Positions 54,241 to 64,000 of a stretch of DNA of 64,000 nt are shown one piece after another. Each line of letters opens with the position of its first letter. Position 1 is the stretch's first letter. The notes beneath the pieces are model-generated. The model was given only the letters and a program-made list of their open reading frames with translations, searched no databases and was not told the DNA's origin. A program made the position numbers and the translations under genes. Source of the DNA: Heterobilharzia americana (Eukaryota; Platyhelminthes; Trematoda; Strigeidida; Schistosomatidae); contig OX104127.1 of the NCBI GenBank assembly GCA_944470555.2, forward strand, positions 33,247,661-33,311,660. Direction: 5' to 3'.

Positions 54241-55917
54241 ACACCTTGAAATATTAAATTTTAATGAGAATTTTCAAAGAAGTGAAGTGCTTATTTCTTA
54301 GATTAGTTTGTATTCTAGAGGAAAAGTTTTTGGTTCAATTAGTGTAGATTAGCAGAGCCGCAACTTCGCTTAACTGACTTGTTTTTCGTACCATAGTCAA
54401 TTATTACTGGTGCAGAGCCATAAATGTGGTGGACAGCTGCTATGATCGATAGCATGACCTAACAGTCTACGAGCCTAGCAGACTACGAATCGACTCTAAC
54501 GCAAATCAGAACGTCAACCACCACCACAACAATATCACCGACGCCTGAAGACAAGAAGCGAAGACAGACCGTTGATAGAGAGCTTTTCATTGACTCAACA
54601 ACAGTCGACAACGGTGCTGAATATATACATTTCCAAATGATCTTGACAACGCTAAATCCACGTAAGATTAAAAATAGTTAACAATCAATGAGAGTTCAAC
54701 CTTGAGAGTAGAGGGAAGAAAAGTTAGTAAGCGTGTAAAAATAGCAGGCAAGAGCTATGCAAAATTAGGGGCATACAACAACAATTTCCATCTGCCAGTT
54801 ACTATTGTAATTGAATGTGTCTTGTTGAATATGAAAAGAAGTCAACTTAAGGCTACTGCTATTGAAGTTTTAAGGCATCATATTTATGCCTCGAATTCCT
54901 GTGGCTGTTGATGGAAGGTAGATGATAAGTTTGATGCCATGTAAATCTCCATTTCTTATGTTAGTACTTACTAACTATTGATAAGCTACTCAATGCTCTT
55001 GAATGAGGAGTTTGTACGGTAGTTAAGAAAGAATTATATTCAAATAGTGTGTTGTAACGAAGTCTGTAGAGCGATCGCGTTTGACAAACGCTTAGCATCT
55101 CAATTATCTTGCATATTAGTCCACCAGCTGAAATTGCCTATTTTTAAATAGGTTTACCAACAGAAAATCAGTGAAAAAATGAGATGAATTGAAAAAAGAA
55201 GAGATTAAGAAATATATGGTCTACAGAATGGAAATTAGTGAAGGAATCTTCAGTTGCTTCGAGTTGTGTCTGCAATGTAGTCAGAAATACTGCCATAAGT
55301 ACGTAGGGTGATTTTCGCCCTAAACAAATGAAGTGTTCGTGTTCATTTTGTAACTTAAGTTCATTTACTTCGATCCTTCTTTTTGTCTTTGTAAGGTGTC
55401 GGTCATGTTCATTGCAGCTCTAGCATCTGTATTTTAAGAAAATCAAGCAAAACGCTTTAGTGAATTTTTTTTCAAGTTGTTAGTAATGTGAAAAGCAAAC
55501 TGGATATTTCAACGTGATTACAGAAAGGTATTTCTGGTGTCTGCCGTCTCTTCCCTCATGTTTTCAATTGCTAAGTTTGGAACATATAAGTTATAATGGT
55601 ACGTGTGTCATTTACTTTTTTGGCATATCGACGCAAATGACCCATCAAAGTAATTGCAGTGATGCAACAATTATACTGTTCGATTTTGCGGTAGTTTATG
55701 TTCTTCAAGGTTCATCAATAGTACTTAGTTTCAACTGTTTGGATGTTGATAACCTATTTCTGTATAAGCATTGTTAGCTATGATTTAAAATGCTATATAT
55801 TCGGTTAGGTGATGCAAGCAGTCACATAGAATCATCGTAGAACCTCGTCCACATGTGGATCGGTTCAAGTTGCTACATTTCACAATAGTATACAAAGAAA
55901 AGGTGAATAAAAAGAGT
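54241..55917. other. non-coding stretch
   Basis: No gene or named repeat recognised; only short open frames. Confidence 0.45.
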
Positions 55918-56660
55918 GATATCAAGTAGACAGAGTTGTGTGAGGAAATAAGCAATTTGAAGATTAAAGTTAGCGCAAATGTTCAAGCTTCAGGGGACAT
56001 CAAAAAGAATACATTTGCGCCACTGACTACTTCCAAAAAGATTCCTCAACCACTAATATTCTTATATCCTAACACGGACCCACTTCAGAAGTCAAGGATT
56101 TCACCGACTGGTACCAGGTCTTGGTCTGTCTACCCTGAACCCTTTCCCAACCTAATTCAGCTCCTCCCCAATACGGCATGTTTACGTAGGCAGTGGTTTG
56201 GCATGTGCAGTACCCCATAATCGCTTCATGTCTTCTAATTTTAACGCCCATGTCTCGCAGCCGTATAACGTGACAGAACGGACTGTAGCGCAGTATTCAC
56301 GTTCTTTGGTAGTTAGTCGGATATCTCACAAGTTGGCGAATCCCGAAAATGCCTTTTGTATCTAAGCTGAGATTTCGTCGGCGACGAGCTAATGGAACTC
56401 CCCAAGTGAGTGAAATGGTCGACACATTCCAACACTTCAGTCCTCATCACGTAACTGGTAGTAGTCGTACATAAGTCCTAGAGTATTCATCATCTTACGT
56501 TTGACAGGTGCAAGACGCACGCTAAACATACTTAAGATTTCTGCTCATGGCCTTCAGAAGACCCTCAGAGTTTTCGCCTAGCAGGACAATATCGTTTGCA
56601 TACTCCGACTCAATCAGATGACTTCCAGGGATATAGCTTCAAGGTGCAGTATTCGACGCA
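55918..56660 (-). mobile_element. second LINE family fragment, minus strand
   Basis: Read on the minus strand: IESEYANDIVLLGENSEG (a decayed YADD-type catalytic box, about 56560-56615), a diverged middle, YGCETW-like sequence replaced by degenerate frames, then RLRDMGVKIRRHEAIMG and VQGRQTKTWYQSVKSLTSE (56080-56255). It ends with sequence resembling the 3' part of 53556-54240. Several stops and frameshifts. Confidence 0.75.
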
Positions 56661-59281
56661 TAATATAGCTGTTAAAGCATAAATTCGTCTGTCATGTTAT
56701 TCCAGTGTTTCTCGCTAGTGATATGACTACAATAGGCTTCATACACTATGGCTACTCTCATATTCAAATAATCAATAAATACTATCACATCAATTTTTAT
56801 GATAATTCATCACAATGTGATTAGGCGTATGTATAATATCAAGTCTTTCGATGTAACTTCAAAATAGACATCGAAATTTGCATAACTCATACACCTTTAA
56901 TATTTATTTTCAATACACAACTAGAAAAATGTTCAAATGTATATGATTATAATAATGGTTTTTTCGTTAAAATGAAAGCACGCGCCGGTTTGTAGACATG
57001 GTTACATATTTATTCCAGTTCAGCGGCTGAAGGTGGTATGATTTCCCTGAAATCAAATAATTTACTGAATATCTAAATAGAGAGAATTGCAGTAAAATGT
57101 ACAGAAAGTTTCAAATAGCGATAGTTCTGCTCAGTATAAAGTCTGTCAGCAAAATGTTTCATTCAAATTTCTAAAACGTAGAAAATACTAAGCACATATT
57201 CTTAGTCAATATAATAATGATTATAAATAGGAGTACGGATAGAAAATTTATTTACAGAAAATTAACGTGCATGAAAACAACCGAACATTGTTTTAAGCTA
57301 ATAAAGAAAAGGTTCGTTTGTTCACTTCATAAGTGTTCAATATACAATATCTCATCACAGTTCTCGCTTAAAATAGAGATATAGTTGTCGTTCCACGTTA
57401 GTCCATGATGTGTACTCAAGCGACCGTAACTTGGTTGCTAGGGTTTTCATACTGGCTGTACCATGCGATCATGGCAAAATAGAATGGAAAACCAAGTGAT
57501 TTGGTTCGACGTGTCCATATGTATTTTCATTCCTGAAATGAGAACACCATAGGCGATCCAAGAATTGCGGCTCAAACTTCTCAGATTCCATGTTTATGAT
57601 GCTAAGCTGTGTATAAATGTCGTCATTTTCATTCACACTAAATTTCATTCATTGATACCGAGCACTGAACATCATGAGATGTTTTCTTAGCTACTGGCGT
57701 AATGATTGATTTAATTTTCTGTCATTTGGATTTTGAGTAAAGATCCAATCGCTCTGTTGATCTATCGCTTTTGGCCTAGTTTTTTCTAGTTATCAACTCA
57801 CTTGCTCAATTCAAATCTGAATAGATCATATTCTGGGAACCATATATCGAATTGTTGGCAAACTTTACTTTTGCCAATCTAACCAAGAAGAATAGGCAGG
57901 TTGGAGGGAGGATAGCACAGGAAGAAAACCAACATTTCCATCACTAGCCAATACCACACCAATATTTCTCGTGGAACTGCACCTGTCATTACTGATGTAG
58001 TCAACCATTTTGCTATTCATGCGTCGCAATGCTGCCTCCTAACCCTGTTATCAGGCGCCAATGGCTTCAAAACTTCCACCTCGACCAACAAGAATAAAAA
58101 AGACAGAATAGTGAGCATTCATTGTCTCAATGAGAGATAAAAGCAATCCAGAACACACGTGTTCATCAACAGGATGTTTGACCTTTTCCAAAAAGGAAAG
58201 CCAAAATCAAGTGGAGATAGTTAGCGAACACAGTCTATTCAGATTTACTAATACAAAACAACTTTAGTTGTTATAACCATTTTAGGGGATCCTGACAACT
58301 TTTGTTGATGGGTTAGTATGTTTTTAAAAATCCATGGATATGTCGAAGCACCTGTCCATTCTATACTTTCTGAGTAGTTCTTTAAATACTATCTATATAT
58401 TCTTGAAAACTTAAACTTCTCACGTATCACTAATCAATTAAATTGAAATCTCAGTATAAATAAATTTGTACTGAAGTATTCCGTGGAAACAGTTTATGAT
58501 ATGTCAGCACGATTCATTGAATAGGTAGATTGAAATAAAATTCATCTTAACTATTGGTAATAATAAGTAAATAAAAAATTTAACATTGACAAATACTTAT
58601 GAAAACAAAATTGTTCTCATTATATGTATACAACTGACTGATTCATATCTATAGGATGAATAAACACCCATTTGTATATGAAACAAAAGATAAATCAATC
58701 AACTGTCTTACAGAGTATGATGGAAGTTTGTTTATCCAAAACATTATTACTACACCTGTATCAAAGTACTTAACAATAGAACACTAGAGAATTCATTGTT
58801 CATTATCTAGATTTCAGATAATTGTATAATAGGGTTGTTATCATATGTAAAATGAAAATTTGAATTACAAGCGGGGCATTCTACCAACTGACCTGCAAAG
58901 GCCCTATGTATATTTTTAGTTTTCATATCTAATGATGAAAACCCAACATTCAGCATTTTGTTCTAAATTGGACTTCTACATGACTTTTGGTTGAAGTTGC
59001 AAGAAAACCTTTACTATGCTTTAGTTCAGAATGACCTCTGGAATACCAATTTCTTTCACAGGGAAGGTTGGGTTATCCTGTCTAATGACTGAATAACGTA
59101 AAGCCGAAACGAAGGTATAAGTGACTACTCACCGATCTGTTCTGAGATGTGATCTAACTAAGTGACAATAACTACTGCAACTGAATAGTAACTCATCCCA
59201 TTGAGTTGATCTTGATCCACTAACCTCAACAAATTTCAGAAGGGCATGTAAGATCATTATGACGCCTAGATTAAGCGAGTG
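56661..59281. other. non-coding stretch
   Basis: No gene recognised. On the minus strand at about 58868-58900 there is a tRNA 5'-half-like GTCAGTTGGTAGAATGCC, without a matching box B or acceptor stem. It is probably a SINE scrap rather than a tRNA gene. Confidence 0.4.
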
Positions 59282-59516
59282 GCTTTAAAGGCTACCCTAA
59301 CAACTGCTGAAATAACCAATCAGGTTTCAGTATTTTAGCTGGGAAGGTAGCTATTCATAAAATAAGTTTGACTGGCCGTCTTAGAAGTTGTTGAGGTCGT
59401 CATTATAGTCACTGGCCTATTAGACTTATTGGTTTTATGAAAATATATCTTTCCAGTAGAAATACAGAAGCCTTACTCTCTGTTTCAGTTGTCACTGTGT
59501 TGGCCTTTAAAGTGAC
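59282..59516. repeat. foldback MITE-like unit
   Basis: The left end GGCTTTAAAGGCTACCCT then AACAACTGCTGAAATAACC; the right end TTTCAGTTGTCACTG then TTGGCCTTTAAAGTGAC. These are near reverse complements and match the family at 62330-63350. A second, poorer right half follows at about 59575-59610. Confidence 0.75.
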
Positions 59517-60099
59517 TCATATTAGGCTTAAACTGGACTACTGTATCTTCATACTGACAACTATTTATCAATTTTACCTCAGTTGCTAAAGTAGTCCCTG
59601 CTAACCATGATGGCTTCCCTAATAGAAATGGATGAATCTGCCTAGAGAACTGATGTGGTGAGAAAACGTAAGGTGCGTTTTTAAGAACCGGGTTATGTTG
59701 CTGCTATCTACCATATTATCTGTCTTACGTGAATCGATGTACACTTGTAGCAGACTAATCAGTACCTTATCTGCATGTACTGATAAAGGGATGTTAAACA
59801 GTAAAAACTCTAAGGACGATAGTGTATTTATTAGTATGCAGTCAAAAATTATTTTGGAGATGTTATGATCTCTCTTCCTATGAAGGGCTGAACTTCGAAG
59901 ATGCTACTGTTATCAGCCAGCACAAGAGAAATGCAGAGTGGTGGCTGTACGTGAGTGGATGCTTTATAAGACTAGAAATACCCGTTAACGCCCTATCAGA
60001 CTGGCTAATATCTACGTATTTTAACTAACTATATAATTATTCTAAACCTAACTGTATTTTCATGCAGAGAAGCTGTACTTTACGCTTACAGTCAGAGAC
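59517..60099. other. non-coding stretch
   Basis: An open frame at 59822-60028 has no recognisable content and no support as a gene. Confidence 0.4.
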
Positions 60100-60440
60100 T
60101 TCAGAAGATGAAGTCTTTGAATGTTAGTCTGAGACGTGTTAGGAGATGTAGATTAACTGGTTTAGGTCCCCGAGATGATAAGAATCACTGGTTGACAACT
60201 GTTTGTGACATGGCTGAAATCGATCACAATTGGTGCAGATTTATCCACTCCTTGATATCTTCTTATACTTGAATATTAGAACTAACTTTCATCTCCAAAT
60301 TGTTTATTATCTCACACAACTTTGTCTACAGTGATATCTATCCATCTGTTCTTTGTGTACTACTGTGAAGTGTGGTAACTTGGACCGGTGCACTCCTGTA
60401 CAAGGTTCTACATTGATTTTGTTAATCAGTCAGATTGACA
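60100..60440 (+). mobile_element. second LINE family, 3'-end fragment
   Basis: Parallels 53870-54210 block by block (CTTCAGAAGATGAAGTC, GAGACGTGTTAGGAGATG, TTCATCTCCAAATTGTTTAT, CATCTGTTCTTTGTGTAC, ACATTGATTTTGTTAATCAG). Only the C-terminal RT scrap and the 3' non-coding region are present. Confidence 0.7.
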
Positions 60441-61695
60441 TCCTACTTTTGGCAATTTGCGATATGGCACCACCTTCATTCACTCCTATCTCTATTTGTC
60501 CTCATATTCTAATTGCTTTGCTTCACTAGTTACGACATCTTCGAGAAATCCTCTGTAATGGTTAGGCTGCCTATAGCACGACTCATTCATAAAGACTGGG
60601 GACAAAGTTATTTTTTAAAATCTACTAAAATATTTATTTTGAATAATTACTGAGGTGTTTTAGAAAAGTACTTATTTAACCGATTATCGATGTGATCATC
60701 TGTCAACTTCTACCTGTAATCTAGAAACAATTCAGTTTCTCATTGAATCACACACTAACCTTTCCTGATAATCCATGCCGTTTATGGACTCCAGTTTAGT
60801 TGTAATCAATATTTCAAAATGAGAATTTGGAACAAGGGAGTTTTTGTAATTCATTCCTTACAAAAATTATCATTTGAGTCTAACACCATCAACTGTATCC
60901 ACTGTGGATACCATTAAGCAGAATGACTCATGTACCTTTTCAACATTGTAAGTGTGCTTTATGAGTCAGGTCAATAAACATTTTTGAATATGTTGGCAAC
61001 ATAATTTATGAATAAATATAAAATGTCTTTCTCCTATTAATACTATACCTGTTGTGAAAATATGCATATAAATATTTAAAGCATATTAGAAAAAAATGGA
61101 TAAATGCTATTACAAGTTTAGCTCGTCATGTGACTTACCTTCAAATAAAATAGTACGCATATAAAAATGGAGTACCAGACGTGTAACCCGGACGTCACTG
61201 TAGTCAGTTTTATACACCTTTCTTTTGACTATGGTATAACAATTGGTGTATGTATGTATAAAAAACTGATCGCTTGTAACCAAGCTAAAGACAATACTGT
61301 AGGTTTTGTCACGAAGTGATCAGCTTGAAAACAGTTCATTTTATGAATTGACAAGGTCTAGTGAGCCACTGAAAACCCTGTAACACTGAACGGCTACTTC
61401 GTTTTAGTTTAAGACTCCTAAGCAGTGTGCACTCATGGCCCTATACAAAATAGAGAATGAAACCATCAGAAAGAATTTATAATGACTGCCTTACCATCCA
61501 GTCACTTGATTACACTTATCGGTCCCAATTCACTGTATAACGTGACCGTCACTCGGCACCACTGACCAGCATCTTTCGTCACTCCACAATTTCTCGACTC
61601 CTGTATTGGGCTTCAGTGTACTGAATTATCGACTGATTGTTTTAAATTGGTTAGTTTTAGGGATATTAGTTGGTTGGAGGAGATGGGCAGGAATT
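60441..61695. other. non-coding stretch
   Basis: AT-rich sequence with no gene or named repeat recognised. Confidence 0.45.
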
Positions 61696-61699
61696 GATG

Positions 61700-61770
61700 T
61701 CCCCTCTGAGATTCGAACCTGTGTCACCCAGTTTCGCAGTCAGCGATGTTCCCACTAAGCTAGTTGAAGC
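61700..61770 (-). mobile_element. tRNA-derived SINE head
   Basis: On the minus strand, CTAGCTTAGTGGGAAC (D-arm and box A-like), then GACTGCGAAAC (anticodon-arm position) and GGTTCGAATCT (box B). Spacing is close to a tRNA, but the ends do not form a clean acceptor stem. A pol III-type SINE head or tRNA pseudogene is therefore more likely than a working tRNA. Confidence 0.6.
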
Positions 61771-62329
61771 ATGGCTGACCTCCTATATGACTGAATTACA
61801 TACGTTGGTTGATCATCGGGAAGCAACCAAGGATAATTTTCATCTGAGAATTAAAGCTTATATCAGTTATTTTTGTTTTAATGTTTAGCCAACTTTCACT
61901 ACTAATAAATTTGGAGTCTTATCCTATTATTCTTGTTTTAGGTATGGCCTAGACGTTACCATATTCTGTGATACGTATCAACCAAGAAGAACAATAAATT
62001 TTATGTTAACGAACATATTTCAACTGATTATTATTGATTTCATGTACTAAGTAGTACATATCACCTATTTATTGAATAATAATGTAGGCTGTTGTACAAA
62101 TTAACAAAATTAGAATGCCTTTATATCCACGACAATGTATGCAAACCAATGGAGATCCATGTTTACTGATTATTTTATTGTGTTATTGTCTAACCAGATG
62201 AATGCTATCTTACGCATGATCTGTTCATCTCTGTTGTTGACGAAAATATTGATTGAGCTGAACACACGTACTAAATGTTGTAAGATTTTCTAGTTTTCGG
62301 TAAAATTGCAAAAACTGTCTTGATTTCGG
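61771..62329. other. non-coding stretch
   Basis: Nothing recognised. Confidence 0.45.
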
Positions 62330-62467
62330 GTGACTTTAAAGGCCACTCTAGCAACTCTTCAGATGAACAATTACATTTCTTTATTGAATGAAAAACTACT
62401 CTTCCAAGCGGAATACCTAAACCTGATTGGTTATTTCGGTAGTTGCTAAAGTGGCCTTTAAAGTCAC
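62330..62467. repeat. foldback MITE-like unit, best-preserved copy
   Basis: 138 bases with terminal inverted repeats: left GTGACTTTAAAGGCCAC then TCTAGCAACT; right AGTTGCTAAAG then TGGCCTTTAAAGTCAC. The interior is about 80 bases and has no coding capacity. Confidence 0.88.
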
Positions 62468-62675
62468 TTCTTGATTTTAGGGGGCCTTATTTTATAAAGA
62501 AACTGGAGTAATTAAAACAGAGCGTTCAATATGGTTTTTATGCTACGAAATAATATTCCCACTTGTCGGTATCTACTAACTTCAAGTATTTCCCCTTGAT
62601 CTTTATTTCGAACTTGTCAGTAATGGTCGTCGGTTAGGCTATGCACGATCCTGACCAAAACATTCTTGTGGTGAG

Positions 62676-63350
62676 TGATTTTAAAGGGAACTTTAATGGC
62701 CACCCTGGGAACTGCTGAAATTACCAATCATTGTGTGGTATTCTTGCTAGAAAGGTAGTTTTTCATAAACTAAAGAAAGGTGATTAGTAATCTCAGCGTT
62801 AATAGGGTGGCCATTAAACCAGCGACTTTAAAGGCCATCCTAGCAACAGCCAAAATGACCACTCAGGTTGCGGTATTTTGGCTTGGATAACAATTTTTCA
62901 TAGAATAGCGGAAAGTGATTGATTGTTTCATCAGCTACTGGGGTGGTCTTAAAAGTTAAGATAGCTATGAAGGCTCCCCGAGAACCGATCAAAATAACCA
63001 ATTAGGTCTCTTATTTTCGGTTGGAAAGGAAGATCCTCACAAAATGCAGAAGTCCTATTGGTTATTTCAGTTGTTTCTAGGTTGGCCTTTAAGGTTACTC
63101 TTAAAGTTAGGGCAACTTTAAAGGTCACCCCAGCAAATTCTGAGTAGACCAATCAGGCTCTGATATTTCGCCTGGAAAAGTACTTTTTCGTAAAATAAAG
63201 GAATGTAATTAGCTGTCTCACCAGTTGCTATGGTAGTCCCTAAAGTCACGCAAAAAACCAGTTGGGTTTCTCCATTTCTGCTGGAAAGTCAGATAGAGAA
63301 GGCCAATAGGTCATTTCAGTTGTTGCTGAGGTGGCCTTGAAAGTCAGTCC
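62676..63350. repeat. cluster of diverged foldback MITE-like units
   Basis: At least four more units or half-units follow one another. Left-type ends (TTTAAAGG, GCAAC, AAATNACCAATCA blocks) are at about 62680-62735, 62825-62870, 62960-63005 and 63110-63160. Right-type ends (CAGTTGCTA..GTGGCC..AAAGT) are at about 62790-62835, 62930-62955, 63065-63100, 63215-63250 and 63315-63345. The units face both ways around their own centres, as expected for palindromic elements arranged in tandem. Confidence 0.75.
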
Positions 63351-63723
63351 TAATAACTATAAAAATGAATCATCAAAGTTAAAATTACTAAAATTTCATG
63401 GATTTAAACTGCCACAGAAATACTTTTTCACAATACTTCAATATGCTGTAAATACTTAAGTAAAGTCCAATGAAACAGGAGGGATTATTTACTGGTATAT
63501 TACAGCTGGTGCTGATAAGAACATTAGACCAAAAAATAAAGTCACATGAACAAACAATCTTCTTCTCGACATTCCAGTGAGCAGTTTTCTTGTTCTCAAT
63601 ATTATCATTTGCTTCTTTGCCTTTTTCCCTCCAGGATCGTCGCTAGGTGATCGTCGTTAATTATAGTTTTCTCCGATGCTGGCACATGTCCAACTGAAAC
63701 ACATTCTTATATGTAGCTTTCAT
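63351..63723. other. non-coding stretch
   Basis: Nothing recognised between the foldback cluster and the RTE-like 3' end. Confidence 0.45.
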
Positions 63724-64000
63724 CATTATTATTATTTGTCCCTTAGGTTCCTAGTGGAATATAGGGCTTCAGTAACACGTCAACATTTCACTATCTTCCC
63801 TCCAGTCTTCCCAACCTGACTCCATCACTGCACACAACCTCTCATTTCTTCCTCACACAATCTCCTCCATATCACCATCACCTCACACGCCCAACTCGTC
63901 CTTCCCCATGTGGGTTCCACTCGACAGCCTGGTCTGGCACCTAACGTCCTCAATCGGTCTTCTCAGTATATATCCAATTCAACACAATCCATCTCCACTC
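63724..64000 (-). mobile_element. RTE-like element 3' end, cut by window edge
   Basis: Starts with an ATTATTATT run, then TTGTCCC and the same 3' region as 40303-40510 and, inverted, 5640-5870 and 39900-40128. On the minus strand this is the end of an RTE-like copy whose body lies beyond 64000. Confidence 0.88.

Noticed and set aside
58868..58900. tRNA gene on the minus strand
   Set aside because: Only a 5'-half-like stretch is present; no T-arm box B or acceptor stem follows.
1..64000. CRISPR arrays, operons, bacterial-type promoters or terminators
   Set aside because: Split exons with GT/AG borders, retroelements and a HECT ligase show a eukaryotic genome; no regularly spaced repeat-spacer pattern was seen.

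Overview
The window looks like genomic DNA of a schistosome-type blood fluke (trematode flatworm). It is AT-rich, with short exons separated by large introns. It also holds an Sm-alpha-like SINE with a hammerhead-ribozyme core, several decayed RTE-like LINEs ending in ATT/AAT repeats, a Penelope-like element and many (TA)n tracts. The genus is an inference from these repeats and the gene; the species cannot be fixed by eye.

One host gene dominates. At least 20 plus-strand exons from about 1345 to 51736 encode an orthologue of TRIP12, a HECT-type E3 ubiquitin ligase. Order: low-complexity N-terminal exons (1345-11379), armadillo/HEAT-like repeats (about 11290-21067 and 22640-25020), a Ser/Thr-rich middle with an acidic tract and the conserved region before the HECT domain (25976-38475), and the HECT domain (about 43140-51736) with its catalytic Cys codon at 51632-51634. 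Splice sites keep one frame throughout except at the exon 8 to exon 9 junction. That is where the WWE domain of animal TRIP12 should lie, and I could not find it. The summed exons give about 3,100 codons against 1,992 residues in human TRIP12; the excess is mostly Ser/Thr/Asn-rich linker.

The introns hold most of the rest. 1-420: tandem Sm-alpha-like SINE. 1931-2836: a 274-bp near-perfect inverted repeat. 3530-5880: degenerate RTE-like LINE. About 6912-7048: foldback MITE-like unit. 35487-36920: an intronless, broken copy of the arginine methyltransferase PRMT5, flanked by short inverted repeats. 39160-42330: two RTE-like elements tail to tail. 48590-50015: a degenerate Penelope-like element on the minus strand.

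Downstream of the TRIP12 stop codon (51737-64000) I see no host gene. This stretch carries pieces of a second LINE family, tRNA-derived SINE sequence, a cluster of foldback repeats (62330-63350) and the 3' end of another RTE-like element running off the right edge.

All homology calls come from reading translated sequence against remembered family motifs. No database search was run.
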